In this document: positions 8,849 to 17,092 of the stretch, one piece after another
How positions within the stretch are numbered: the stretch's first letter is position 1
Layout of the letters: each line of letters starts with the position of its first letter
Source: Bacteroidia bacterium
GTDB lineage: Bacteria > Bacteroidota > Bacteroidia > Flavobacteriales > Flavobacteriaceae
Assembly: GCA_030428705.1 (NCBI GenBank)
Contig: JAUIDI010000001.1
Location: 1 to 64,000 of the forward strand
Reading direction: 5' to 3'
DNA: 64,000 bases
Position numbers and translations under genes: made by a program
The notes under the pieces: generated by a model
The model's input: the letters and a program-made list of their open reading frames with translations, nothing else
Told to the model about the DNA's origin: nothing
Databases searched by the model: none

Positions 8849-11293
8849 TTAAAAATTTCCAATTCTGATTATATCGGCAAAAATTCCTGATGCGGTTACA
8901 TCTGCCCCGGCCCCGGCCCCTTTGATGATCAAGGGTTGATTCGGGTAACGTTCGGTGTAGAACAGCACGATATTATCACTTCCTTCCAAATTATAAAAAT
9001 CATGCCCTTTGGGAATCTGCTGTAGACCAACACTAGCTTTTCCATCTTCATATTGGGCAACATATTTCAACTTGCTGTTCGTTTCGACCGCATCGCTATA
9101 TAGTTTTTGAAAATCGGCTTCGTATTTTTTTAGTGACTCGAAAAAACCATCGTTGCTCTTGGTATCCAAACTTTCTTGGGGCAAGAACGATTTGTTTTCT
9201 ATATCATCGATTTCCAACCGGTTGCCGCTCTCACGGGCCAAAATCAATATTTTACGCATCACATCGATACCGCTCAAATCGATTTTTGGGTCGGGTTCGG
9301 TATAGCCTTCCTCTTGTGCTCGTTTGACCACGTCATGAAAGGTGGTTCGATCATTGAAATTATTAAAGACGAAGTTTAGGCTTCCTGAGAGTACGGCCTG
9401 AATTTTCAATATTTTGTCGCCTGAAGCGATCAAGTTTTTTAAGGTGTCGATTATGGGCAGACCCGCTCCTACATTGGTCTCGAAGAGAAAAGGCGCATTG
9501 TACTCACGGGCAGTATTCTTAAGCTTCCTGTAATTTTGATATTCTGATGAACAGGCTATTTTATTACAGGTTACTACCGAAATACTATTGGCCAAATACG
9601 ATTCGTAAGTTGAAGCCACTTCATTACTAGCCGTATTGTCTATGAAAATACTGTTGCGATAATTCAACTTTTGCACGGTCTCGAAAAATTTGGCCTTATC
9701 GGCTTTTTGACCTTTGGCGAGATTCGATTCCCAATTTTCCAATGATATACCTCCGCCATCAAAAGCCATTGTACGGGAATTTGAAATACCTATTACCCGA
9801 ACATTCAGTTTTAAATGTTCTTTCAAGAATTTTCGCTGTTGTCTTATCTGGTTCAAGAACTTTGAACCGACATTGCCGACACCCATCACAAATAGATTCA
9901 ATTGTTTGATGTTTTCCTCAAAAAACTCCTCGTGAAGGGTGTTCAAGGCTTTTTTTACATCTTCCGATTTGATTACCGCGGAAATATTACGTTCGGAAGC
10001 ACCTTGTGCAATGGCACGTATATTAACGTTGTTTTTACCAAGCGTACTGAACATTTTACCACTTAGGCCCTGATGGCTTTTCATTTGATCGCCGATCAAG
10101 GCGATAATGGCAAGTCCAGTCTCTGAACCGACCGGATATATCTTTCCTTGTGCTATTTCAAAAGCGAAGGCCGTATTGATTTTTTCGACTGCATTTTCAA
10201 TATCCTTTTCAGATACACCGATACATATTGAATGTTCGGAAGAAGCTTGTGTGATCAAGACCACATTGACCCCCGCTCTAGAAAGTTCATCGAAAAAGCG
10301 CGAGGAAATTCCTGGAATACCTACCATTCCAGGGCCTTCCAAAGATAAAAGTCCGATGTTCTCGATCGAGCTGATACCACTTACTACTCTTTTATCGCCA
10401 TCTTGCGCTTTTGCGATTAAAGTGCCCTGGACATCGGGTTCAAAAGTGTTTTTGATATGTATGGGAATGCCTTTGGATAATACCGGTTGAATTGTTGGCG
10501 GATACAATACGGAAGCCCCGAAATGTGAAAGTTCCATTGCTTCTTGGTAGGAAAGCGCGGGAATCGCCTTGGCCTGTTTCACGATACTTGGATTGGCAGT
10601 GAACATGCCACTGACATCGGTCCAGATTTCCAAAACATCGGCAGTGGTAGCCGAAGCTATGATGGCCGCCGAATAATCGGACCCCCCTCTTCCGAGGGTT
10701 GTTGTATTTCCATTTTCCGAAGAAGCGATAAACCCGCCTAGAACTGTAACCTTGGCTTTGTTTTTTTCGAAAAACCCAGAACAATTTATATCGGTTGCCC
10801 CGAAATCGACAACGGCATTGCCGTATCGTTCATTCGTTTTGATGAGTTCACGGCTATCTTTGAAAACAACGTCCATTCCTTCTACAGAAAAGTATTCGGA
10901 GATTATATACGAGGATAGAAGTTCACCATAACTGACGATTTTATCGGAAAGTTTTGGAGTCAGTTCCCCGATCGAAAATGCACCTTCCAATAGACTTTCC
11001 AAATGGTTCAGTTCCGATTTGACTTTGCTCAATACCGCGCTTTGCGAATTGATGGGCAGCAGTTCTTTTGTTGCGCCCAAATGTCTAGACTCGATTTCCC
11101 TGACGATATCGGTATATGAACCATCTTGTAGAGAGGCCTTTTCGGCAGCCTGCAACAAAAGATCGGTTATACCTCCAAAAGCAGATACCACAACTGCGAG
11201 TTTGTTATCACTCGAATGGGCGACTATAGATTTGACGAGTTCTATATTTTTTGGGTTTGCGACCGAAGTGCCACCGAACTTGAGAACTTTCAT
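8849..11293 (-). CDS. thrA: Bifunctional aspartate kinase / homoserine dehydrogenase I
   Basis: An 814-residue fusion that commits aspartate to the threonine pathway and later reduces aspartate semialdehyde to homoserine. The aspartate kinase domain begins with LKFGGTSVANP and contains TTTLGRGGSDYSA near residue 200. Two ACT-type regulatory domains (about 310-455) should bind threonine. The homoserine dehydrogenase part starts near residue 465 with Rossmann motif GVGNVG (471-476) and contains NVGAGLP and SGSLNFVFN blocks. First gene of thrABC; a threonine-rich leader peptide and consensus promoter lie upstream. Confidence 0.97.
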   Translation of the reverse strand: MKVLKFGGTSVANPKNIELVKSIVAHSSDNKLAVVVSAFGGITDLLLQAAEKASLQDGSYTDIVREIESRHLGATKELLPINSQSAVLSKVKSELNHLESLLEGAFSIGELTPKLSDKIVSYGELLSSYIISEYFSVEGMDVVFKDSRELIKTNERYGNAVVDFGATDINCSGFFEKNKAKVTVLGGFIASSENGNTTTLGRGGSDYSAAIIASATTADVLEIWTDVSGMFTANPSIVKQAKAIPALSYQEAMELSHFGASVLYPPTIQPVLSKGIPIHIKNTFEPDVQGTLIAKAQDGDKRVVSGISSIENIGLLSLEGPGMVGIPGISSRFFDELSRAGVNVVLITQASSEHSICIGVSEKDIENAVEKINTAFAFEIAQGKIYPVGSETGLAIIALIGDQMKSHQGLSGKMFSTLGKNNVNIRAIAQGASERNISAVIKSEDVKKALNTLHEEFFEENIKQLNLFVMGVGNVGSKFLNQIRQQRKFLKEHLKLNVRVIGISNSRTMAFDGGGISLENWESNLAKGQKADKAKFFETVQKLNYRNSIFIDNTASNEVASTYESYLANSISVVTCNKIACSSEYQNYRKLKNTAREYNAPFLFETNVGAGLPIIDTLKNLIASGDKILKIQAVLSGSLNFVFNNFNDRTTFHDVVKRAQEEGYTEPDPKIDLSGIDVMRKILILARESGNRLEIDDIENKSFLPQESLDTKSNDGFFESLKKYEADFQKLYSDAVETNSKLKYVAQYEDGKASVGLQQIPKGHDFYNLEGSDNIVLFYTERYPNQPLIIKGAGAGADVTASGIFADIIRIGNF

Positions 11294-11356
11294 GTGTTAA
11301 AAGATAAAATGGAATACTTGATAAATAGAAATGTACGGACAGGAAAATATAGTAGA

Positions 11357-11440
11357 TTACCCCAAAGGGGTCGTAAGGGTAACGTTTCCAGTAGTATTTG
11401 AGGAAAATCGAAACTGTAAGCAAGTCTTGGTAACTTCCAT
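11357..11440 (-). CDS. Candidate thr operon leader peptide
   Basis: Reading the minus strand from ATG at 11440 to TAA at 11357 gives a 27-residue peptide with seven threonines (residues 4, 6, 16, 17, 21, 23, 24). Its C-terminal half reads SSNTTGNVTLTTPLG. It starts about 10 bases after the predicted transcription start of a consensus promoter and ends 63 bases before the thrA start. In the RNA, TTACCC (11382-11377) can pair with GGGTAA (11362-11357), and ACCCC (11371-11367) can pair with GGGGT (11363-11359); the two pairings exclude each other and overlap the stop codon. There is no T-run after the hairpin, so if this is an attenuator it may act on thrA translation or use another mechanism. 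This is inference from codon content and position. Confidence 0.6.
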   Translation of the reverse strand: MEVTKTCLQFRFSSNTTGNVTLTTPLG

Positions 11441-11456
11441 ATCTTAGATAAAGTAC

Positions 11457-11487
11457 CAAAAGTAGTACATTTAAAATCCCAAACAAA
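11457..11487 (-). promoter_or_regulatory. Consensus Bacteroidota promoter for leader-thrABC
   Basis: On the minus strand TTTG (11487-11484) is followed after exactly 19 bases by TACTTTTG (11464-11457), matching TTTG-N19-TAnnTTTG. Transcription would begin near 11450, just upstream of the leader ATG. Confidence 0.7.
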
Positions 11488-11540
11488 TCTTTGCCGTTAT
11501 TTTTGCGAAATTGTCAATAATTCATAAATAGTGCTGTTAA

Positions 11541-13097
11541 ATGAAGCTTTTTACCGCCGACCAAATATATGCCGCTGATAAATCAACGATCGAAAAGCAA
11601 CAGCTTACGAGCGATGGATTGATGGAAAGGGCCGCAATTCAGATTTTTAATTGGATGCATGGGCGTATGCAAGGCGCGCCGGTGAAAATCCATTTGTTTT
11701 GTGGAATTGGAAATAACGGCGGCGACGGAATTGCACTTGCTCGCCACCTTCAAGAACATGGATACAATATTGCCGTATATGTGGTCAATTATAGCAAAAA
11801 GCGATCCAAAGATTTTTTGATAAACCTTGAGCGCCTGAAAGATAGGAAGGTATGGCCCGAATTTTTGGAGGAAGGTTCCAAGTTCCCTGAAATAGGACGC
11901 GATGATATTATAGTCGATGCAATTTTTGGAATTGGCCTGAATCGTGCTCCGGATGAATGGGTAAAACAATTGATGGAACATCTTCATGCCTCGGAAGCGT
12001 TCATTCTGTCTATTGATATGCCCTCGGGTTTGTTTGTGGACAAACTTCCTGAAGATAATAGGGGAATCATCAAGTCGAACTATGTACTAAGTTTTCAAGC
12101 CCCTAAATTGGTATTCTTTTTGCCCGATACCGGTATTTATGTGGGGCAGTGGGAAGTCTTGGATATCGGTCTCGACCCGGAATATCTCATGACAACGGAA
12201 ACGGATTATGAATTGATCGGGAAGCATGAGGTATTGCCCTTATATATTCCTAGACAAAAGTTCTCGCACAAGGGTACCTATGGGCATTCATTGATTATCG
12301 GGGGAAGCTATGGAAAGATAGGGGCTGCAATCTTGGCGTCAAAAGCGGCACTGGTCATTGGAAGCGGACTGGTGACCGCCTATGTGCCTCGATGTGGGTA
12401 CGTGCCATTTCAAACTGCTTTGCCGGAAGCAATGGTGATTACCGATGACAATGAAACACATCTTTCCAATATTGTTTTTGAAATCGAACCAAACGTCATT
12501 GGAATAGGTACGGGTCTAGGTACCGGAGAGGAAACGATAAGGGCATTTTCAGATTTCTTGGAGAAGAATAAGACGGCCCTCGTTATCGATGCGGACGGAC
12601 TTAATATACTTTCAAAGAACAAAGATTTACTCAAGAAATTGCCTAAGCGGTCCGTGTTGACGCCGCACCCCAAAGAACTGGAACGTTTGATTGGAAAATG
12701 GAAAGACGACTTTGACAAGTTAAAAAAGGCCAAATTATTCTCTAAAAAATACGATTGTGTACTGGTTATAAAAGGTGCCCATACAATAACGGTTTATGAT
12801 GGAAAGGGCTATATCAATGCTACGGGAAATCCAGGTATGGCCACGGCCGGGAGTGGTGATGTACTTACTGGGGTAATTACCGGATTGATTACCCAGGGTT
12901 ATGAACCTTTAATCGCTTCCGTTTTTGGGGTTTATTTACATGGCAGGGCGGGCGATATTGCCGTTGAAAATACCGGATATCAGTCTTTGATCGCTTCGAG
13001 CATTATCGATAATATAGGAAAGGCTTATATCGATTTGTTTGAAATTCCTGAAGCGCCCGTGCCGGTAGAGGATGAAAAAAGTGAAGCTGAAAGTTAG
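11541..13097 (+). CDS. nnr: Bifunctional NAD(P)H-hydrate epimerase / ADP-dependent NAD(P)H-hydrate dehydratase
   Basis: Metabolite-repair enzyme that interconverts the epimers of damaged hydrated NAD(P)H and dehydrates the S form with ADP. The protein has 518 residues with the YjeF_N epimerase domain at about 1-215 (GIGNNGGDGIALARHL, VDAIFGIGLN, SIDMPSGL) and the ribokinase-like dehydratase domain at about 230-505 (HKGTYGHSLIIGGSYGKIGA, DADGLN, LTPHPKEL, ATAGSGDVLTGV). The acidic tail is short. It is divergent from the thr leader, separated by about 100 bp from it. Confidence 0.96.
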   Translation: MKLFTADQIYAADKSTIEKQQLTSDGLMERAAIQIFNWMHGRMQGAPVKIHLFCGIGNNGGDGIALARHLQEHGYNIAVYVVNYSKKRSKDFLINLERLKDRKVWPEFLEEGSKFPEIGRDDIIVDAIFGIGLNRAPDEWVKQLMEHLHASEAFILSIDMPSGLFVDKLPEDNRGIIKSNYVLSFQAPKLVFFLPDTGIYVGQWEVLDIGLDPEYLMTTETDYELIGKHEVLPLYIPRQKFSHKGTYGHSLIIGGSYGKIGAAILASKAALVIGSGLVTAYVPRCGYVPFQTALPEAMVITDDNETHLSNIVFEIEPNVIGIGTGLGTGEETIRAFSDFLEKNKTALVIDADGLNILSKNKDLLKKLPKRSVLTPHPKELERLIGKWKDDFDKLKKAKLFSKKYDCVLVIKGAHTITVYDGKGYINATGNPGMATAGSGDVLTGVITGLITQGYEPLIASVFGVYLHGRAGDIAVENTGYQSLIASSIIDNIGKAYIDLFEIPEAPVPVEDEKSEAES

Positions 13098-13150
13098 GGT
13101 TTGGAATCTTTTACCTTATCCTTTATCTTGATGGTGCTTAAACACCGACC

Positions 13151-14020
13151 ATGTCCTTTAATATCAATGCAGACCTTGTACCCTTGTTCCGTGGGCTCGT
13201 CACGGGGCTGAAACCTTTTGCCGCGGCGCAGGAAGTCGAATTGACGTTCGAATCTTCGGTAAAGAGTTTGATGGCATCCTATAATCCTGAAGAGGCACTC
13301 TCGGAGATTACCATACTTTTGAGTCGGGTGGTGAGTTTTACGCCCCAATCGTATAGTGTAAAGGTCTCCGTGGAACAATACGATGAGAACAAGGATCGCT
13401 GCGTACTTTGTATCGAAAATACGGGGGTGGACCTATCAAAACTTGGCGAGATAATATCCTCGGTCAAAAAAGGGCTGTTGGTGGAAAGATTGCCACAGGG
13501 AACCCGTTTCATCGTATCCATTCCGGTAAAGCCGAATCTTTCTTTTTCCGATGAACAAATGCAGAATGGTGTTTTGCTCCCAAGAAAATATCCTAATTAT
13601 TATTCCGCCGTTGCCAAGCGACTGACCTCCCATTTTTCGAATACCGAAAACATGGAGAAGGCCGCGGAGTCAAAAAGCAACAGTGAAGGTGTTTTTCTTA
13701 AAAAAGTAAATGCCGTGATCCGATCGCATATCTCGGATTCCGATTTTAAGGTAGACGCTTTGGCCGATGCGATGGCCTTGAGCCGTACGCAATTGTTCCG
13801 AAAAATAAAGACGTTGACCCAAATGTCTCCCCAACAATACCTGAGGTTCGTGCGCTTGGAAAAGGCGAAACGGCTGTTGCAGACAAAAGACAAAGACCTC
13901 AATGTAAGCGAAGTATGTTACGAAACGGGATTTGCGAGCAAAAGCCATTTTACCCGATCTTTCCAAAAAGAGTTCGGATTTTCCCCTTCGGAGTATATTA
14001 AAAGCAAAAATGTAACCTGA
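13151..14020 (+). CDS. AraC-family regulator with degenerate HATPase-like N-terminal domain
   Basis: Residues about 190-289 form an AraC-type double helix-turn-helix DNA-binding domain (VDALADAMALSRTQLFRKIK, then VCYETGFASKSHFTRSFQKE). Residues about 45-130 resemble the ATP-binding region of histidine kinases in reduced form: LLSRVVSFTPQSYSVKVSV, IENTGVDL and a final QGTRFIVSIPV, but the glycine-rich lid is missing. There is no membrane segment, no phospho-accepting histidine motif and no receiver domain. It looks like the output half of a hybrid two-component protein that has lost its sensor. It probably controls the ester-cyclase-like gene just downstream. Confidence 0.85.
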   Translation: MSFNINADLVPLFRGLVTGLKPFAAAQEVELTFESSVKSLMASYNPEEALSEITILLSRVVSFTPQSYSVKVSVEQYDENKDRCVLCIENTGVDLSKLGEIISSVKKGLLVERLPQGTRFIVSIPVKPNLSFSDEQMQNGVLLPRKYPNYYSAVAKRLTSHFSNTENMEKAAESKSNSEGVFLKKVNAVIRSHISDSDFKVDALADAMALSRTQLFRKIKTLTQMSPQQYLRFVRLEKAKRLLQTKDKDLNVSEVCYETGFASKSHFTRSFQKEFGFSPSEYIKSKNVT

Positions 14021-14021
14021 G

Positions 14022-14076
14022 TGCAATTTTTTGCAACCTGTGGTCAATTGCTGAAACAATATCGCCCCTAACTTTG
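14022..14076 (+). promoter_or_regulatory. Candidate AraC site plus promoter of the ester-cyclase gene
   Basis: Direct repeats TGCAA (14022-14026) and TGCAA (14032-14036), one helical turn apart, precede TTG (14048-14050), an 18-base spacer and TAACTTTG (14069-14076). AraC proteins usually bind direct repeats upstream of the core promoter, so this fits activation by the adjacent regulator. Inference from spacing only. Confidence 0.5.
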
Positions 14077-14119
14077 AAAGTGTAAAATGGAAGTCGAATC
14101 ATTTTAAAGCTGTAGCACT

Positions 14120-14512
14120 ATGGAAAATCTAAAGAAAAATAGGGAATTCATTCTTCGATATTACAATGCCATATCGGGCGAAGAAAAAACCCAAGAGCTT
14201 TGCGAACAATTCATGGATGATGAAAAGCTGATAGAGCATATAAAGTTTTTTGACAAGGCCTTTCCGAAATACGAACTTTTTATCGAAGAAATGGTTGCCG
14301 AAGGCAATAAGGTCATCGTTCAGGGTAGGGCCACCGGAATACACAAGGGCGAGTTCAAGGGTATTCCACCGACGGGAGGAAAAATGGACCTACCCTTTGT
14401 AATCCGATATATCATCGAGAACGAAAAAATAACCGATATGTGGCTGATCGCTGATCAAATGATCCTAATGGAGCAATTGGGGGTGATGCCTGAAGCAACG
14501 GTCGCCCAATAA
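14120..14512 (+). CDS. SnoaL-like ester cyclase family protein (cytoplasmic)
   Basis: A 130-residue protein of the SnoaL/NTF2-like fold: an N-terminal helix (REFILRYYNAISGE), an FPKYELFIEEMVAEGNKVIVQ strand region and the characteristic GEFKGIPPTGGKMDLPF turn, followed by IEDEKITDMW-like text (here IENEKITDMWLIAD). SnoaL proteins cyclise polyketide esters, but most members in genomes have no known substrate. No signal peptide. It sits between the AraC gene and a second, exported member of the same fold. Confidence 0.85.
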   Translation: MENLKKNREFILRYYNAISGEEKTQELCEQFMDDEKLIEHIKFFDKAFPKYELFIEEMVAEGNKVIVQGRATGIHKGEFKGIPPTGGKMDLPFVIRYIIENEKITDMWLIADQMILMEQLGVMPEATVAQ

Positions 14513-14617
14513 TTTTCTTAAGACAACTTCCCTCAAATTTAATCAAATCCATTTCCACGCACAGTAGTGGAACAAGATAATCAATACCTAAAAACAAACA
14601 ACTTTAAATAATTGAAC

Positions 14618-15154
14618 ATGAAAAATTACATCTGCATGCTTATCTTCTGCACCACCATTTCTGTAAGTGCGCAACTGTCAAAAAGTCCGCCTAGCATTGA
14701 CACGACACCCGTGATTTCTGATGTTGCGATTGAATCTTCCGATGAGGAAAAGACACGTCAATTCGTCAAAAATTACATTGCCCAAATCAATAAGAAAAAT
14801 TGGAGCGCGGGCATAGAAGAGTACTTACCTGATAGCCAAGAAGCATTTATAAAAGAGCACACGGCTTTTCGGGCTTCCTTTCCAAATTACAAGGCCACCA
14901 TAAAGCGTATGTTTGTTGAGGGTAATGAAGTGATACTTTGGCTCAATATCACCGCCAATTACGTAGCGGATTTTCGCTACGAAAAATCGGAATATCAGGA
15001 TCAGTTGCTTAGGAACTATAAAGCCAAAAATCAGGCTTTGAACTGGGACGAAACATGGTATTTTGACGTGGTAGCCGGAAAGTTTGGGGATAAGTGGGAT
15101 ATGCTGAAGGATAACTATGCGGTGCTAAAGGGATTGGACGTAAAGGAAAAATAG
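14618..15154 (+). CDS. Exported SnoaL/NTF2-like protein
   Basis: Signal peptide MKNYICMLIFCTTISVSAQ, then a domain with NYIAQINKKNW, SFPNYKATIKRMFVEGNEVILW and a C-terminal DETWYFDVVAGKFGDKWDM stretch that follows the layout of the preceding ester-cyclase-like protein, indicating paralogy. I chose ATG 14618 because it gives a clean signal peptide; a TTG two codons earlier is also in frame. The substrate is unknown. It is 32 bp upstream of a glycosyltransferase gene. Confidence 0.7.
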   Translation: MKNYICMLIFCTTISVSAQLSKSPPSIDTTPVISDVAIESSDEEKTRQFVKNYIAQINKKNWSAGIEEYLPDSQEAFIKEHTAFRASFPNYKATIKRMFVEGNEVILWLNITANYVADFRYEKSEYQDQLLRNYKAKNQALNWDETWYFDVVAGKFGDKWDMLKDNYAVLKGLDVKEK

Positions 15155-15186
15155 GTGTAATTTAAAAAATCGATTTTTAAGATATT

Positions 15187-16446
15187 ATGCCAAAAATCCT
15201 AGTTTCCTGCGCCGCCGCTGAAGGTCATGTTAATCCCTTTCTGCCTTTAGTTACCCACTTGGTCAAGCAAGGCCATGAAGTGGTATGGATCTGTGGTCGG
15301 GCATATCGTCAAAAAATTGAGGGTACCAGTGCCAAATTTGTGGGTATGCCTGATGCTTTTGACCCCAAGGGTATGGATATCTATGATTTCAAACCTGAAC
15401 TCAAAAAGTTAAAGGGCATCGCCCAGATCAAGTTTTATATCAAAACTTGGTGTTATGATGCGGCCGAGCCTACATTGAAAATCATTGATGATATCAGAAA
15501 GGACTATGAACCCGATTTGTACATCAGCGACCCCATGGTCTATGCACCTTACTTAAAGGCAGAGCTGCTGAACAGGCCCAGTATTAATCTTCATGTAATC
15601 CCATTGACATTGTCAAGCAAAGACCATGGCCCCTTCGGTACTGGTATTGGTCCAGTCAAATCTGTAATGGGGAGGCTACGGGTACGGGTTTTGAATTTTT
15701 TGGTGAATGAAATCCTATTTAGGGATTTGAGAAAAGAGTGTAATGCTATTTTAAAAGAGTTGGGCTTAAAGACCGAGAAGAACATATTCAATGATTTTTT
15801 AGAAAGAACTACGGTGGTATTTTCCACAACAGTGCCTGGGCTAGATTATCCGCGAAGCGATATGCCCGACAACATCAAATATCTGGGGCCCATTTTGCCA
15901 AAAGCGAAACCTGATTTTGTGGAACCTGAATGGTGGCCCGAACTTTTTGATGGTCGAAAAGTAATCTTGGTCAACCAAGGTACAATAGCCAATGACATCT
16001 CGGAGCTTATTTTGCCTACAATTGAAGCGTTAAAGAATGAAAACGTTTTGGTGATTGCTGTATCAGTTAAAGAAGAGATAAAAAATTTGCCAAAAAATGT
16101 GAAGACTGCCGAATTCATACCTTTTATTAATCTATTGCCATACGTTGATTTAATGGTAACCAATGGAGGTTTCGGAGCCACCCACATGGCTTTGGCACAT
16201 GGTATTCCTTTGATTTCCTCGGGTGGTAGTGAGGATAAAATGGAGGTTTCCGCTATGGTGACACATGCCGGCTGCGGCATCAACCTGAGGAAACTGAGTC
16301 CTTCCGCGAAGGCAATACGAAAAGCGGTCAAGGAGGTTCTTAATAATCCAAAATTTAAGAAAAATGCGGAACGCCTGCAAAAGGAAATTGCGAGTTACCA
16401 CCCTTTGGATTTGATTGCGCAAACTGTTGATGATCTGACAAAATAA
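15187..16446 (+). CDS. GT1-family (UGT/MGT-like) glycosyltransferase
   Basis: A 419-residue GT-B enzyme. The N-terminal domain starts KILVSCAAAEGHVNPFLPL, whose HVNP histidine corresponds to the catalytic base of macrolide and flavonoid glycosyltransferases. The C-terminal donor site reads VTNGGFGATHMALAHGIPLI followed by SGGSEDK, the equivalent of the HxGxGT...P nucleotide-sugar motif with Asn replacing the usual His at the first position. Such enzymes glycosylate small hydrophobic molecules. The upstream SnoaL-like pair suggests a small-molecule modification or detoxification block; that is inference. Confidence 0.88.
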   Translation: MPKILVSCAAAEGHVNPFLPLVTHLVKQGHEVVWICGRAYRQKIEGTSAKFVGMPDAFDPKGMDIYDFKPELKKLKGIAQIKFYIKTWCYDAAEPTLKIIDDIRKDYEPDLYISDPMVYAPYLKAELLNRPSINLHVIPLTLSSKDHGPFGTGIGPVKSVMGRLRVRVLNFLVNEILFRDLRKECNAILKELGLKTEKNIFNDFLERTTVVFSTTVPGLDYPRSDMPDNIKYLGPILPKAKPDFVEPEWWPELFDGRKVILVNQGTIANDISELILPTIEALKNENVLVIAVSVKEEIKNLPKNVKTAEFIPFINLLPYVDLMVTNGGFGATHMALAHGIPLISSGGSEDKMEVSAMVTHAGCGINLRKLSPSAKAIRKAVKEVLNNPKFKKNAERLQKEIASYHPLDLIAQTVDDLTK

Positions 16447-16496
16447 AAAGCTTAAGTATCAAATCTGGGTTTTTCTTATAAGGAGTAAATATTGCC

Positions 16497-16892
16497 TTAC
16501 TTTACCCGCTGCTTCACCCAAGCAAGTGCGTTGTTGAATTCGATAAAGAATTTCATGGGTCTCTTATAGAAAAGCTTTTCGATTTTAAAATTGTGCATAT
16601 CGATTTCCTTGACGGAGACGATAGCGAACGCTTTGAGGTTTTCCAATTCCCTAAGATAACTGTAAATCGTGGGGTCGATTGCATAGGAATGCTTTCTTAG
16701 GCTGATGAACCCGAAGTTCTTTTCCCTAAAATGTATTTCCGAGATCCCTATTAATTGATAAGCACGTTCAAGGGTTATGGTAACCCCTTCTTCAAAAATA
16801 GCGACCATATAGTTGTCGTAGACTTGTACTTTTCCAATATCCAGCTGATATTCCCTGACAATAATTGTCTTCTTAGGTGGCTTCACTCTCAT
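16497..16892 (-). CDS. Conserved hypothetical, STAS/SpoIIAA-like fold
   Basis: A 131-residue soluble protein with alternating strands and helices (KVQVYDNYMVAIFEEGVTIT, then ERAYQLIG, FGFISLRKHSYAID, LKAFAIVSVKE). The order resembles small SpoIIAA-like proteins found singly in flavobacteria, but I do not recognise a functional motif. It stands alone, facing the plus-strand glycosyltransferase gene, with about 200 bp to the clpC terminator. Confidence 0.6.
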   Translation of the reverse strand: MRVKPPKKTIIVREYQLDIGKVQVYDNYMVAIFEEGVTITLERAYQLIGISEIHFREKNFGFISLRKHSYAIDPTIYSYLRELENLKAFAIVSVKEIDMHNFKIEKLFYKRPMKFFIEFNNALAWVKQRVK

Positions 16893-17035
16893 ATGATATT
16901 CGTTATAGTGTCTGCAACGAATGTAGAAGTAAGCTGAAAAATTGCGGAAAATATTAGATTAAAGGCTCAAATATCGTTCATAATGCCTTGCATGGTGAAA
17001 TACTGTGATTTAATTCTTACGAACCTATTTTATGA

Positions 17036-17074
17036 CATAAAAAAAGGGAGTCAATTTGTACGACTCCCTTTTAG
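17036..17074 (-). terminator. clpC terminator
   Basis: On the minus strand AAAAGGGAGTCG, a loop of about seven bases and TGACTCCC followed by seven T form a strong stem just after the clpC stop. Confidence 0.85.
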
Positions 17075-17092
17075 AAAAATTCTTACGAAAAA

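Noticed and set aside
11208-11486. 92-codon minus-strand frame overlapping thrA and the leader
   Set aside because: It covers the thrA start in another frame, is rich in Tyr and Leu, and lacks a family pattern; the shorter Thr-rich frame fits the promoter better.
15160-15180. Palindrome around AAAAATCGATTTTT between the SnoaL and glycosyltransferase genes
   Set aside because: AT-only stem too weak for a terminator and no second copy noticed.
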